Below are positions 1 to 12,300 of a stretch of DNA of 64,000 nucleotides, piece by piece. Origin of the DNA: Selaginella moellendorffii (taxonomy: Eukaryota; Streptophyta; Lycopodiopsida; Selaginellales; Selaginellaceae); assembly GCF_000143415.4 (NCBI RefSeq), contig NW_003314285.1, positions 1,499,471 through 1,563,470 of the forward strand, read 5' to 3'. Every line of letters starts with the position of its first letter. The stretch's first letter is position 1. Below the pieces are notes generated by a model. It saw nothing but the letters and a program-made list of their open reading frames with translations, did not search any database and was not told where the DNA came from. Position numbers and translations under genes: made by a program.

Positions 1-97
1 TCATTGGCTTCATTGACATTGGGCAACTTTGCATATATCCGCACCAATATCCATCCACAAGATCTAAGAATTACTACTAAACATAGTTATAATAAAA

Positions 98-1259
98 AAT
101 CCCTCATCGAAAGTGCATGCCTCTTGGAGACAGTTGCAAGTATAGATATGATATGGATCAGCATGGACACCCTTCTTACATCCATAGACTTTATTCTAGT
201 TCTAAACTTAAATATATTATTCCAATATTGTTATAAGTTTTGAGATGAGGATGTCTAAGAATCTATAGAGATCTAATTGGTTGAATTGAAAAGTTGCTCC
301 AACTCTAATTTTAGGAGGAGATGCTGGTAAAACCATTTAAATCACTCTTAAACCTCTTACCAACACCTCTTTATCTTTTGCAAAAATGGGAAAATTTTTG
401 TAAAAACTAAAAAATTGTATACACTAGAAAGAACTTGTCTAATTACATGTGGATGAATAAATTCTACTCAGTGTTCATATCTTCCTTAATACAATTAAAA
501 TATGTAGTAAAGTTGCCTCTTATTAGTGTTAGCTAGCCAAAACATCTTACTATTGAGGTGTAAAGTATCCTTTCACATGTTAGTGGATAAAGCAGTAGTA
601 ACTACATAATGGGAATACCCATTTATTATTGCATGAACCCATAGGTTCTATAGTACCAACATAGAGGAATAAAAATAGATGTGTTAAATTTTAAGCACTA
701 TTTAGAAGAATCTGCTATATGTTACTATCAATATGTCAGAGGTGCATGTAATAATCACTAATTTATCATATATTGAAAATATCTTCCATGGCACTCTAGG
801 TCGATAAAGACAAATGTCTTATGGACCTTCTTAGCAAAGATTTCAAAACCCACTTGCCTCAATGCTTTATATGAATTCTAGATTCCCTAGTTGCTTTTAA
901 TAACTTGCAATGGGATCAACTCTTGAATCTTACTTAGCTACAATTTGTCATGTATCCTTGAGATCATTAACTCTATGCTAACCAAACTAGCATAACATCT
1001 TGGATAGGTACTACTAAGTGGTGCCTATAATGTGCTTTAAGTTGCAATTATAAAGAAGATAGTGTCAAATAAAGCCCACTAGTCTCTTTTGTGATCCCAA
1101 TTCATTCCAAATTGCAAATGAGCCCTACTACATTGACAGAGTCCCAGCACCCACCTAATATGCCAAAACACTATAATAGCCCTAATATCTATGTTTTAAT
1201 TAAATTTCTCTTTCAGTTGCAATTGATCACTAGCTTATGTCATATGGCAAGCATACCCC
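98..1259. repeat. 1.16-kb dispersed repeat, copy 1
   Basis: This AT-rich stretch is nearly identical to 18,535-19,691 (same orientation, scattered substitutions and a few small indels). It contains no credible coding sequence; the small open frames are chance. Copy 2 begins directly after a gypsy LTR and is cut at its right end by another LTR, while copy 1 runs on into unrelated AT-rich DNA. It is probably part of a non-autonomous element or a segmental copy moved with retrotransposon DNA. The family is not recognised. Confidence 0.8.
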
Positions 1260-2695
1260 TTACCATGTTTGTTGCATCCCTAAATTTTAAGTGAATTTAA
1301 GCTAATAGTAGGCTTTAAAAAAGTGCCACCTCATGGGTTCACATGCAAAGGTAGGAAAGAGAACACCATACTAAAATACTTTATATATATGGTATCATCT
1401 TGTGAAGCTAGAGGTAAACTAACTTATTAGCTTATAAGAAAGGGAACACCTGACTTCCAAAATATTCTAAATCATTTAAAAAGAAAAAAGGTTATTTATA
1501 AGTCCTTTCCTTATGTATTTATATCCTATGATCTTTCTCAAGTTGTTGTTTTTCATTGCTTATAATTGTTTGATGTTTTAGCCTTCCATATAACTCCTAT
1601 ATAAGTCTATTTTCCATCACTTTTTCATACCAAATGTCATCCATGGAGATATTTGAATATTTCAATGGATGTATGTTTGATTCAATAATCATCCCTTCAT
1701 TCCATGCTTTAAGACTTCATTGCCTTTTAAGGTTTCGCTTTATTACATATAGTATTGGAGGATTTAATCACAAATACTATTTAATGAGTTTGGTCAATTA
1801 GTTTCATTGCATATTTGGAAATTATGCATTAACATGTTACTGAAAAGTGTTATATATATATATTAACTAGATTGAATGTGGCAGTAAAGGCTAGTATGTA
1901 ACATAAGTACTAATGGATCCTTCTTAACCATAATTATTGTAGGATCAATAAAGTTAATAAAATATAGTTTCTTTACTACAAATATGGCATTTGCAAGCTT
2001 ATGAAAAACCTTTGTGTTTAAACATTCTTCATAAATTGAAAGTGTTCCAGAATGACTATATATCATGAAAAAACTCCTGAGGATGATCCCCATTTGCCTA
2101 GAAGCCATTACTATAAGACCCTCAAGGAGGAATACAAGGGAGAACATGTTTATATTAAAAATGATAACTATGTTTCTAACAGCTAGTTATGGGATATTTC
2201 ACACAAGTTTAATGCCATTATGTTACTACTAGTAAGCCAAATCCTCTTTAGAAGATGTTCCATGATCGCAATCTTATATATCACTAATAAATGCCTTTAA
2301 ATATGAGGTTTCCTAAAGGGGATGGGTTTCTCCTTTGAAAAACAATACAATTGAGAAGAGATTTTGTAAGATCATAATTAAATTTTTACAAGCCACAAAT
2401 AAAATGCTACTTTAGAGATTTGGTTCCACTCTAAATTTAAACTCCTATGATGTTGTTCTATTTTTAATGCTATGTGGACTTAATCATGACTTTGATTGTT
2501 CTAAAGTTTGTATTTCTAAAGAAGGATTGGATTTTATTTTAACCTTAATTTTTTCCCCTTTTATACAAATCTAAATGAAACACAAATGAAACACATTTAA
2601 AACTACATTTTATCTAGTTCTTCTTTATCCCTACTTCTATTCTTTGCTGCCCCGCCCTACCCTCCCCCCAACTATTCTTTGTAAGAATTGTAAGA
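1260..2695. other. AT-rich non-coding DNA
   Basis: No gene, tRNA-like clover leaf or recognisable protein domain was found. The 94-codon frame on the minus strand at 1,863-2,147 is hydrophobic low-complexity sequence without family resemblance and was not accepted as a gene. Confidence 0.5.
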
Positions 2696-2739
2696 ATTCT
2701 TTGTTCAATATATATATATATATATATTGAACAAAGAAT
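2696..2739. repeat. Palindrome with TA-repeat centre
   Basis: A perfect 44-base palindrome: ATTCTTTGTTCAA, then a (TA)n core, then its reverse complement. The symmetry continues imperfectly outward on both sides (TGTAAG ... CTTACA). It could fold into a hairpin or cruciform. It may be a small foldback element or a TA microsatellite that arose between inverted copies. Confidence 0.8.
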
Positions 2740-2942
2740 CCTTACATATATTCCTTTTTAAATGTAAATAGTATATAAAATTTCCTTTTCACAAAAAATA
2801 GAATGAAGATAGGAAGGGTTATTTATGATTGCAAAGATCAAAAACCAATATAACAAAGCTAGAAACACTAGTTGGAGGAACTCCAAATTTACTTTTCATT
2901 TTAAATCAATTTCAAAACTGTGTTTTTGGTGAAGTTAAATTT

Positions 2943-3127
2943 ATGAGTATATGGAATACGAAAATGGAATAAAGAAATGTGCATATCAATTAAATTGAAA
3001 ACATACAGGGTAAATGGTCTAAATTAAAACCAATATGATGATTATCAAAATCCTGGTATGCTAATAATAATATACAGCATTGTAGTTGCACATATGGACT
3101 TGACATCTGTGCACTTGGACCTTATAT
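2943..3127 (-). repeat. Solo LTR fragment, gypsy family A
   Basis: Read on the minus strand this matches the LTR ends of the gypsy elements at 18,376, 55,722 and 61,435: a start like AAGGTCCAAGTG, a GTATATTAATATTAG-type core, GATTGGTTTTAAT, a TATATAAGC-like box, and AATTGATATGCACAT near its end. No internal retrotransposon sequence adjoins it, so it is either a solo LTR or a broken copy. Confidence 0.65.
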
Positions 3128-4955
3128 CATCCTCTTGGAAAGATGAAAAACAATTAAGTGTAAGGAACCAACTCCCTAAAGTGTCATATGCTAAAAAACT
3201 CCAAAATCATGACTAAAACGATAAAAAGTTTTTTGGATGAAACTAAATCTAAAACCAAGTTTAAGACCGAGTCTGAGATAAAAAATTAAATCTAAGACTG
3301 AGTTCAAATAGTAATATACATCATGGGGTGAATGCCCAAAGCAATTATCTCCTAGAGAGGGGTATAGGGGGTTCCAAAAGTATAGTAAAAATAGTGAGGC
3401 TAAAGACTTAATCTTAAAAAAAACTCTTTAATAGTGTTATTGAAATGAACGTTTTAATGGTGGGGATAATACTCTTTTATGCTCTAGAATTAAGCTCAAA
3501 CATCTCTCTTGTATAAACCCTTTGACTTAGAAAATGGGGGAGAAGGGGGTATATACCCCCTCTCCTAAAATATCCCTTATGCCTCTAAAATATTCTATCA
3601 ATGGAATATTCTAGGGAATCTCACTCAAAAGCCACACATATCCTAACAAACTATTATAAGGGATCACATTAGACTCTATTGTATATAAGAATCCATGACC
3701 AAATTGTTGTTGAAGGCTTTAATGTTAAACTTTGTATTAGCAATTACTATGAGAAAGAGAACTAAAGAAAATATAAATAAAAGAAAGGAGGGAGAAGAAG
3801 TTGTAAAGTTTTAGGATCAAAAGAAAGCCATGTAGGGAAAACTTGCTCATAAAACTGAGAATTCAACCTATGAAAAAAAGAAAAAAGAAAACAATAAGGT
3901 AAAAAAGAGAAAAATAAAGAAAAGGAGAAAACTAAAAAAGGGAACAAAGCATTGATTTAAATTTTAGCTTTTGAGGTATCTAAACCTCTAGGAAGTTCTT
4001 TAAACATGGCCTAAGTTTACTCCTAAAATTCCAAGGAAAATGGAAGAGAAGTGAATGTGTTGCCTAATCTGAGATGTGCCATGGGATGGCAAGATTGTAG
4101 CTATAGTGATGGATGATGAGTGGAATGGTTGGCTAACTTGAATGGATTAGTAATGAACGGGATTTTATAGTATGTGATGATTGTTGAAGTTTTTAGTAGT
4201 TTATATAGTAATTGTTGGAGAAGAAAAAATTTGTAGCTAGTGATGGTATATATATAGATCACTACATCTTACTATGTTTGTGTGGGTTCAAGAAATAACA
4301 TTTGCCCGTCTATAGTGCTTAGCTTCTTGCTGCAATTAAGGGCTTTTAGCTAGTCAAAATCAACTTTTAATGTCTAGTATTTATTGAAAGAGTGCTACAT
4401 TGTTAAAATTCACTTCATATCTTGAGTTCTATATATAAGAAAAGGCTATTTCTTTTTGCATTTGTTGCGTAGATAATGTGATGTAAAGATGACTTTAAAT
4501 GGAAGTGTTCATGGTGAGATAAGTGGAGAAAATTGAGCTAGGTAAATATAATGAGTGATGGACAAAGGTGTCGTAAATGTAGGAATGATTAGATGGTGAT
4601 TGTGAGTGACTCAAAGTGATGGTAATGAGGTGTGAATGGATCTAATGTAAAGAAGAATTTGGAAGCCATAGGAAAAATACTAGGAAATGAATGAATTCCT
4701 AGATGATTAAAATTGATGCCATATCGAGACTAAAATCCAAGCCTAAATTTGCTATCAAAAGGATATAAATCCTGGAAGGGTAGTAGAAAAAAGTGAAAGT
4801 AAAAAAAAGAAAAAAAAACAAAGAAAACAAAGAAGAGAGAAAAAATGTCATTGTGAGAGGAGTTAGTAGTGATGTTGGGAGCTATTAAATATTAATGTGT
4901 TGTAGCATATTCTAGGTGGATGAAGAGAGGCTAGAAGTTAGTTGTATCACATGCA
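3128..4955. other. AT-rich non-coding DNA with a relic of a second LTR family
   Basis: No gene was found. Around 3,327-3,395 there is a degenerate block (GAATGCCCAAAGC ... TATAGGGGGTTCCAAAAG) that also occurs inside the 1.1-kb LTR at about 22,371-22,440 and again near 57,936-57,990. Upstream, 3,240-3,310 has weak 'aagactgagt' repeats that resemble the array at 57.4-57.9 kb. Otherwise the DNA is low-complexity A/T sequence. Confidence 0.45.
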
Positions 4956-4959
4956 ACAG

Positions 4960-5275
4960 TTGAAACATTTTGTACAAAGGGATTAAAAATAGTTAATACT
5001 ACCTACAAATCTATCAATGCCTCCTCTTGATGTTCTTTCAGATCCCGGCACATCTACAAGAGAACCCTGATAATTTTTCATTATTCCGAAAGGAAGGGAT
5101 GATGTGAAGTCCAAGTGTATGGCTACAATACTGTATATTAATATTAGTATAGTGGGATTTTGATAATTGTCGAATTGGTTTCAATCTAGACCACTTGCTC
5201 TTGTATATAAACTGTTTTTGGGTTAATTGATATGCACATTTTCAATATTCCCTTTCATACACTCACACTTCCTAC
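4960..5275 (+). mobile_element. 3' end of a Ty3/gypsy element, pol tail plus LTR
   Basis: This tracks 18,240-18,530 base for base with moderate divergence. It has the last codons of pol (CAAAGGGATTA onwards), a purine-rich tract (CCGAAAGGAAGGGATGA) and then the LTR beginning TGTGAAGTCC at 5,103, ending near the CATACACTCACA motif. Only the 3' end is present, so this is a 5'-truncated copy. Confidence 0.75.
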
Positions 5276-5616
5276 ATAATATTTAATATAATTCTATTTT
5301 TAGAAACTTCAAACCAAAAGTTTTACTTGATGTATTACAATGTAATTAGGTCTAAAAATCTCTACAATCCCATCTTCTATCTTCTGGTTCTTCTAATTAT
5401 ATCCTCACAGTAGCAATTGAATGATTGTTTTACTCCAGGAAGCCTGTAGTGCTAAGATTATTAGTATATCAGAGCTGTAAGACATTAATATACAGAAATT
5501 GCTGAGATGAAAGTAGGACAAGAAATTAGTCACACGGTTGTTGAAATAAATATAATATAACACGATTTAAATCAGATGAGAATTGCCATGATCCAATTTT
5601 TGAACTATAGATTGGT
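5276..5616. other. Intergenic DNA between gypsy remnant and reductase gene
   Basis: AT-rich, with no coding sequence. It probably contains the 3' untranslated region and polyadenylation region of the reductase gene that ends at 5,617 on the minus strand. No sharp signal could be singled out. Confidence 0.4.
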
Positions 5617-6775
5617 TCATACGAATAACTCAAGATACGATTCCGTTGTGGTATACCCCATCTCTGGATACAGAACAGAAGCTTCCAAATCATCTGGTCC
5701 AAAGTCGAAATATAAATCTCCTCTATGAAATATCTCGTACATGTGTGCTGGTGCTGCTCTGGTCAACCAAGGGTGCTTCTCATCTGCCGTTCATTCACTC
5801 ACAAGCGTGTTGAGCATGACTAGCGTGCTACTCTTGAACGTTACCTTGTATGTACTTGGCAAATAGCTCCTTCTCACTCAAGTAGCTCTTCTTCAGTGCT
5901 TTGCCTATTTTGCTTTCCCATATGGCTACCTGCTCATTCATTGTCAATACGTTCTTGGGCGGCCGGAAGTAGACAGTCCTGTTCAATGTTCGGGGATCAT
6001 CGATACTCTTCGCAGTGTAAGTTCCTATATCCTTTTCAGCCATCCAAACGACTAAAGAAATCCAGTCAGAATTGAGCTCAAGACACAAAACTCCACACTT
6101 ACTCTTCACGTTTCCATCGCCATGGATTACAACGCTATCCCTTGGAGGAAAAAACTTGGACAGAGGTTCTAGTTGAGCAAAACTGGCCAGAAAAAATCCC
6201 ATGAAACAATTAGCTGAAATATAAGTGTAAGGTATTCCAAGAGCCTCCACAGTTCTTCTGATTGCTACTTTGTCGGTGAATAACTTATCTCCGGGTGGTA
6301 TGTGTGGGTTCCTATCCACGTCCGTTCCAAACTCTGAAGGATAAAACTTCTGCAATAACGAAGGAAACAAGGAACTGGGGAGGCCGATATGTGATTCATC
6401 TACCTTGATGTTGCCAGCCTCTTTAATTGCATTGATAAGTTTGTATTGTTCCAGATGGAAATGAGAGACTGTGCAGATGACAACATCCACTTGTTTAAGT
6501 AGTTTCACAAGCTCATCGTGGTCATCTAAAGACACCTGCAAACACAAACATTCATGAGGCAAAACATGTTTCAGATCTGTTGCAAGACTTACCCAAAATA
6601 TCTTTGCCCCGGCTCTTCGAAAACTCAGGACAAGCTGCACCTTCTCGACATCCCTTGCAGCTTCCGGCCTAACTTGCACAAACGTTGGATGCCCCTGTTC
6701 TAAGCAGGCATTCACAATATGTCTGCCAATATAGCCAGTCGCACTAGAACCCTGTTTTCCCCCATAGAACAGCAT
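5617..6775 (-). CDS. Isoflavone-reductase-like NADPH reductase (PCBER/PLR family)
   Basis: Five exons can be joined (6775-6593, 6535-6404, 6349-6103, 6051-5845, 5756-5617), all with GT-AG introns. They give 302 codons plus stop, close to the roughly 310 residues usual for phenylcoumaran benzylic ether and pinoresinol-lariciresinol reductases. The start has a nucleotide-binding loop read as ATGYIG. The body has KFYPSEFGTDVDR, a lysine-bearing helix (FTDKVAIRR), EDIGTY-like KDIGTYTAK and DDPRTLN, all typical of this short-chain family that reduces phenylpropanoid dimers with NADPH. The loop is preceded by GSSA instead of the usual GG, and the start codon follows sequence that looks like an intron end, so a short upstream first exon may be missing. 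The last intron uses a GAG acceptor. Substrate cannot be assigned. A divergent promoter is shared with the methylesterase gene. Confidence 0.85.
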
Positions 6776-6957
6776 AGAGGAAAGAAACTAGAAGAACGCA
6801 CTATCTATTAGGTGCAACAGAACTGGATCTTTGCAAGTGGGCTACGGTCTGCAAATCAGTTCACATGTCTGCGTTGACCAAGTGAACAAAAGATACTTTT
6901 AAACAAACTAAACAAGTTTTTTAATGCAAAGCCCTGGTCAGTAGCCCTAATTTCATA
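6776..6957. promoter_or_regulatory. Short divergent intergenic region, probable shared promoter
   Basis: Only 182 bases lie between the start codons of the minus-strand reductase and the plus-strand methylesterase. Both 5' untranslated regions and both core promoters must fit here, unless the reductase has a further upstream exon. TTTAAA-type sequences lie near 6,897. No specific operator was recognised. Confidence 0.4.
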
Positions 6958-7893
6958 ATGGTGCGTTTCGTCCTTGTCCATGGCGGTGGGGGAGGCGCTT
7001 GGTACTGGTTCAAGCTGGTCGATATGCTGCTCAGCTCCGGGCACGAAGTAGAGGCGCTCAATCTCGCGGCTTCGGGAATCGACACCAGGACTCCTGCGGA
7101 TGTTTTCTCCTTAGACGACTACAATCAGCCGCTGCTGGAGTACCTGGCCGCGCTGCCGGAGAATGACAAGGTTTAGTCTTGTGTGTGTGTGTGTGTGTGT
7201 TTGCATTGCTGCTTCAAAGATGATCTTGTTGCTCTGGAATATCAGGTGATTCTTGTGAGTCATAGCCTCGGAGGCAGGAGCGCGGCCTATGCGACTGAGC
7301 TTCATCCAGACAAGATCGCGCTGGCTGTGTATCTGGCAGCTCCATTCTGCTCCAACCATCTAGGCCCTGAGGTTAAATTACTGTTCAAAAGGCTCTAATC
7401 TTACTGACAAGCTTTGCATTTTGCAGTTTTGGTATGAACGCATCAAAGACACTTCTGTGTATGATCTCTTTTACGAGCGTGGGAAGAACAATCTGCCTAC
7501 AGCCGTCATGAGAAAAAAGAGCCTAGAGCCCGATTACGCCCATCAACTGTGTTCGTCCGAGGTACATATTTTTTACACTAGCCCGAGCTAGCGTTCTTCT
7601 GGTTCCAGGATCGGACGCTGAGCAGGATGCTTGACAGGGCAATTCCCACCGCGGCCCTGTTTGGAAGCTTCACAAACACGGAGGAGAAGTATGGGAGTGT
7701 CCCGCTGGTGTACATCAAAACATTGCAGGATTTGGCGTGCCCTCCAGAAATACAGGACAAGTGGATCGCGACTCATCCATTTGGGAACCTGAAAGAGGTT
7801 CTGACCATCGATTCGGATCATTGTGCAGCTTTGTCGGCTCCTTCCCGGCTGCACGACCTCCTCATTCAAGTCGTAGGAGCTCATGCGTCGTAA
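6958..7893 (+). CDS. MES-type methylesterase, alpha/beta hydrolase (SABP2-like)
   Basis: Four exons (6958-7170, 7246-7371, 7427-7561, 7609-7893) give 759 coding bases, 252 residues; SABP2-type esterases have about 260. The N-terminus has the oxyanion-hole motif FVLVHGGGGGAW. The nucleophile elbow is SHSLGG, where family members usually have GHSLGG. The acid region reads QDLACPPEIQ and the catalytic histidine lies in DSDHCAALSAP. These enzymes hydrolyse methyl esters of plant hormones such as salicylate, jasmonate or indole-3-acetate; some relatives are hydroxynitrile lyases. The first intron contains a (GT)n tract at about 7,178-7,201. There is no signal peptide, so it is probably cytosolic. 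Which ester is cleaved cannot be told from sequence. Confidence 0.9.
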
Positions 7894-8375
7894 GGTTTTG
7901 GAGCTCTAAACATGTTATAAGAATTTTAATGTATATGCCACTAGGCATTTTTATATAGGTTTCTTCTTCTTTTTTCAAATTGCCTTTAATTAAAATATTT
8001 TGAGCTACAGGATATGACTTCTTACAGGAAACAGGCTTGAAAAGGCAAACCTTGATCCCAAGGACTGGACAATGGAGAGGTAGGTATATCCTTGTAATCA
8101 AGTCCTAAGATAAACAGCACGCTAGAGGTGGATTTAGAGTTTGATTCCAAACAGTGGCATAGAGTTTTCTTGGTCGCAACCAAAGAAACAAAAATGGAAT
8201 AAAATAAAATCACGCATCCATGTGCCAGCCACTTTGTCGTTTTACATATCAAAGAATTCTAGTTAAGGAGATACTTTTATAACAGGCGTCTTCCCCTTTA
8301 AATTGGGGTACTTCTTTATAAAAGGACTTCTTCCATTTCTTGTAAAACCTATCGACTGCAAAGAAGATCCAGACA

Positions 8376-9200
8376 ATCGCGGGATGGGTGCAAGAGCTCG
8401 TTGCCACTGGCCCGTGAAGTCCTCAGCAGCTGCTGGGCAAGAGGTGTAACAGCTGCTCCAAGCGGGTGATGTCCTTCTGCATCACCTGCGAGGCTGTGGT
8501 CTGCAAGCGCTGCCACGGCGTGTGCCGCAGCAAGCACCATGTCCTGCGGATCGTCTTGATGTAGCTGGAGATGTCCGTCAAGGTCAAAGACATCGATCGC
8601 CTGGTGGACGTGAGCGACGTGCACATGTACTTCTTCAACGAGGCCTTCTCTGTCTTCCTGAAGTCCCGGGGGAGGCCCAAGCACTGCATCTTGTGTGGCC
8701 ACGAGCTCAAGATGGGCAGCGTGATTCACCGCACTGCCCCGCAGCTCATCGACTTCGAAAGCGGCAAGTACAAGTTCTGTGGCATCGGCTGCAAGATGCA
8801 ATTCATTGAGCAGCACCCACAGGATGGCTACACACTCTCTGTGAATGCCCATGAAAATGGCGATGTCCCACTGCCAGAATATCGAAGTGATGAAGACGAG
8901 GGCGATGAGAGCCAGCAAGACGAGAATGATCAAAGCGAAGAGAATGACGAGGAGGAGGATGAGTCGATGGAACTAGGGCAATTGAGTGCAAGCACCTCGT
9001 CCGGATCAAAGGTGGAGAAAGGGGTGAAGCTTGGGCCTTTGGCGAAAGGGATGTTGTCCAAGTTTAGGGATGGGAGGAACATGGAGGGGATTGAGTTGAG
9101 CTTGTCGCTGCTTGGAGCTGGGAAGAGAAAAGTTGACAAGGGTCCTCTACCTCATGGGAAGCTTGCCAAGCTCAGGGATAGCCAGGACGAGCCCGGGTAG
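8376..9200 (+). pseudogene. PLATZ zinc-binding transcription factor, disrupted
   Basis: The frame that starts at ATG 8,571 (209 residues) carries the second half of a PLATZ domain: VKDIDRLVDVSDVHMYFFN, a CILCGHELK cysteine pair, and KYKFCGIGCKMQF. It is followed by an acidic tail and two LSLSLLGAGKRK-like segments. The same frame upstream also reads as PLATZ (GWVQELVAT, then CNSCSKR, CITCEAVVCKRCH and HHVLRI) but is broken by TGA at 8,415 and TAG at 8,562. So the first zinc site lies in an untranslated or separate frame, and the gene is either dead or expressed as an N-terminally shortened protein. PLATZ proteins bind A/T-rich DNA and repress transcription. The 3' end is hit by a transposon at 9,195: the present stop TAG belongs to the element, and joining the flanks gives a stop one codon later. 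Confidence 0.75.
9190..9194. repeat. Target-site duplication AGCCC, left
   Basis: AGCCC stands immediately before the left end of the transposon (GGGTAG...) and again at 15,971-15,975 immediately after its right end (...CTACCC). Five bases is shorter than the 8-10 usual for Mutator-like elements. Confidence 0.7.
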
Positions 9201-9376
9201 GTTTTGAGCTCATGAGCTCATGAGCTGAGCTCATGGCTTCTCAAACACAAGAAAAACATTGGTTCGTCCCGAACTAACATCTTTCCATTTTTCAAATTTT
9301 GATTTAATCTATATTTCCAAATAAATTCGACCAATAAAATACAAATATAAATATAGATCTGAACACTAAAAGCAAT

Positions 9377-12300
9377 CTAAAAACACTTCTCAAGCTCCGC
9401 AACTGTAAGGCTTGCCTGGTGGATGTGATGGTCAATCTTAGGATCTTGGTTTAGTTCCTGCATAAAAATGTAATAGATGTGCTTGCAGGCTAAATATACC
9501 TTTCCCTTGTTCTCCCACTGTGTAAAATCTGGACAGGTACAAAATGGATTTTCACAGATTTTAACAGTGTAGCTCGTACCCTTTGATGACTCAGTCACAA
9601 TAATAAACTCCTTAGCCATAGCGATGTAGTTTGTCTTTGTGATTGTGCACTTTAGCTCTTTTGCCAGTTTGATCTTCTCTTGTGCACCTTTTGAAATGGA
9701 AGACCTGTATTGTACAGCCTTCCCATTCCTAGCTGGTCGTGTATGCCGGTCTAGTGTTGATATTGGTGGCATAGCAGTACTAACAGCAACATTTGAGGAA
9801 GTCTTTAGCTTGAAACTTGCTCTCTCCAGACTTTCAATCTCTTCTTTCAAAAGATTGCAGCTTCGCTCAACTGGCCACTCCTCTGGCACAGAATCTGGCT
9901 TCAAAATAATTGAGTTATGGATCTGGCTTGTATGAGTAACATTAGTCCCACAACAGTAAATCCAGCTTGATTGGCGGCCCTTCACTCCTAGATCTCGACA
10001 GCCCCAAAAACATGGCACTGCTAAAGAATTTGAACCTGAGCACACAAAAGCGAGACACTGATCTCGACTCCCAATCATTCTAGAGCAACGTGCATTGCTC
10101 TTGGCACTGACTCTTCGAATTTCCCAGTTGATACGAGAAACTGGCTCACGAGAAATAACCTTTTCAACCTCTGGCACTGGACTTACTTGTATAACAACTG
10201 ACCTCCTCCACTCCATGTTCCTTAGTTCTTTTCCGGTGTCGTGGAACAGAATGGTAGTCAAACTCTGGACAGTGAGAGCTAGAAGGAGTGATGTTTGACC
10301 CATCAAATGTCTGTTGACGCTTCATACGGGCTATTCTCATGTCCCCAAGTGGCTCATAACTTGATTTCATAGGAGTTCCAAAAACAACTTCCTCCACCAT
10401 CTTAGACATTGACCCTGCTACCGGTGTTGTCCTTCTACCAACCCGCTTTTGAAGCTTGTCTAAGTTCGGACCTGTACCAGCAAACCTTGCTTCCTGTGCA
10501 GCCAAAGCTTTTGATGACTGCTCAAAAGATCTAGTGAGGTCGGAGAGTGTAGCTTCATAGAGGGACACTTTTCCTTTCCCTACTTCAGAAGTTCTCCAAC
10601 TCCAATGTTTGCTCTCAGAGAGATTAATTGTTGGTGTAAGTGTAATATCATCAAGTGGTTGATCCTACAAAAAATGCAACATTTGAATGTGACAAAAAAG
10701 AAAATGAGAGAAAGCTTACATGGAGAGTATAATGACCCCACTAAAACATTCGAACTTCCCACCATGCAAACTAGCATTCCATTTGTGGAAGGTTTTCAAT
10801 TGGCACTTTGTCTCTTTCACACCACCATATGCGTATTTCATTTGCTTTTGCCTCGTGCTCCTCTTTAGTTGGTGCATCCATCCATTTCCGACAAAGCTGC
10901 TTGAACTCGTGATGGAAGGTAGACTTGATGCATCGGCAATGTTCATCGACGCTCTTTGCCCAATGAAACTCACAACTCTTCTCTCTACTTTGTAATGGCT
11001 GACTTTTATCACCTCCGAATACTTGTCATACAGCCAACCAGTTAGCACCAACTGCATCTGCCATGAAACCACGGAAGTTAGGTTTCTTCCTGATTCGCTG
11101 TTCAACAACCTCGGATATACATGTCCAAAAGATGGTTTGTGCTTGAAAATCTTGAACCTTGAATTCGGCTATAGCTATAGTCAAATTGCACTGCAACCTA
11201 TAAAAGGAATGGTTATAATGTAAATCGGTATAAATCCTTAAAAAATGAAAAGCCACTTACTTGTGATCATAAACATGAGCTCCCATTGTTGACTAGCCTG
11301 AAACTCGTTCCATATGGTCAAAATGGATTCAGGAATTAGCCAAATCCCCATCTCCATCCATATCCATTCATTGTACAAGGTCCACACCAGAAGCAGGACC
11401 AAGGGTAAACATCTTAAAGATGAAAGGGCGTTGATTGTTCGAAGTCACTTGGCCAACGAATAAGCTCCCATGAATAAACTCATAGGGACATTTTCTCTTT
11501 AGCTCCAAAATTCCATCCAATCCAAATTGAAGCTTTCCATCTCGCCCTTCTCGCATCCAATTCTTTATTCTACAAAAAAAAAGTGTTATTAGTGATAAAG
11601 TAGAGTTAAGTGTTAATTTTATACCTGTTTAAATTTGTTATAGGTTCTATATTTCAAAGTAAGTCCTTCAAGCTATTCTCCGTGAACTCTTTTTTGCTAT
11701 CAGATTGTAGCAACATGTCCACCATATAGTCCTTTAGTACAGACTATTGAACACACTTTGGAGTTGCTGCACTTTTCTTCCTAGCCTCTGTAGTAATAGC
11801 AGTCTTCAAATTGAGAAAAGAATCACGGAGGATTCCTTCCTCGATTGCGTGTTGGTGGTATCCAACATGCACTGCTGCTCTGCCTAAACATCCATCCTGT
11901 GGAAGAAAATAATACATTTTCGCATCGCAACATGCTTGACACACAGGTGTTGCCCCGCATTTGTGACATCTAAATCCTGTAGCAACTTCATCACACCTAG
12001 GGGGATTGATCATTGAGCCTTCAAAGAAACACATATTCTTGCCATGATCAGAAATGCATTTCTCAGCGACACACTGAAGCTGTCCACCACAATGGACTAT
12101 GGACACAGATCCATCGAAATGAGAGAAGTGGGTCGTCTTTACTCTGCACCAATTATGTGGATCAAGATGCGTCTCCATACCCCTTTTCCTATTTGACGAA
12201 CTTGCTAGTGGAAACTCGAAGAATAAATTCCCATTATAGGAAGAAGGAAGCTCCTCACCTCTCATGTACTGGAACTCCTTCAATTCCAACTGTAATGATT

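Noticed and set aside
8349-8933. 194-codon open frame on the minus strand over the PLATZ gene
   Set aside because: Mirror frame of a GC-rich coding sequence; no domain of its own.
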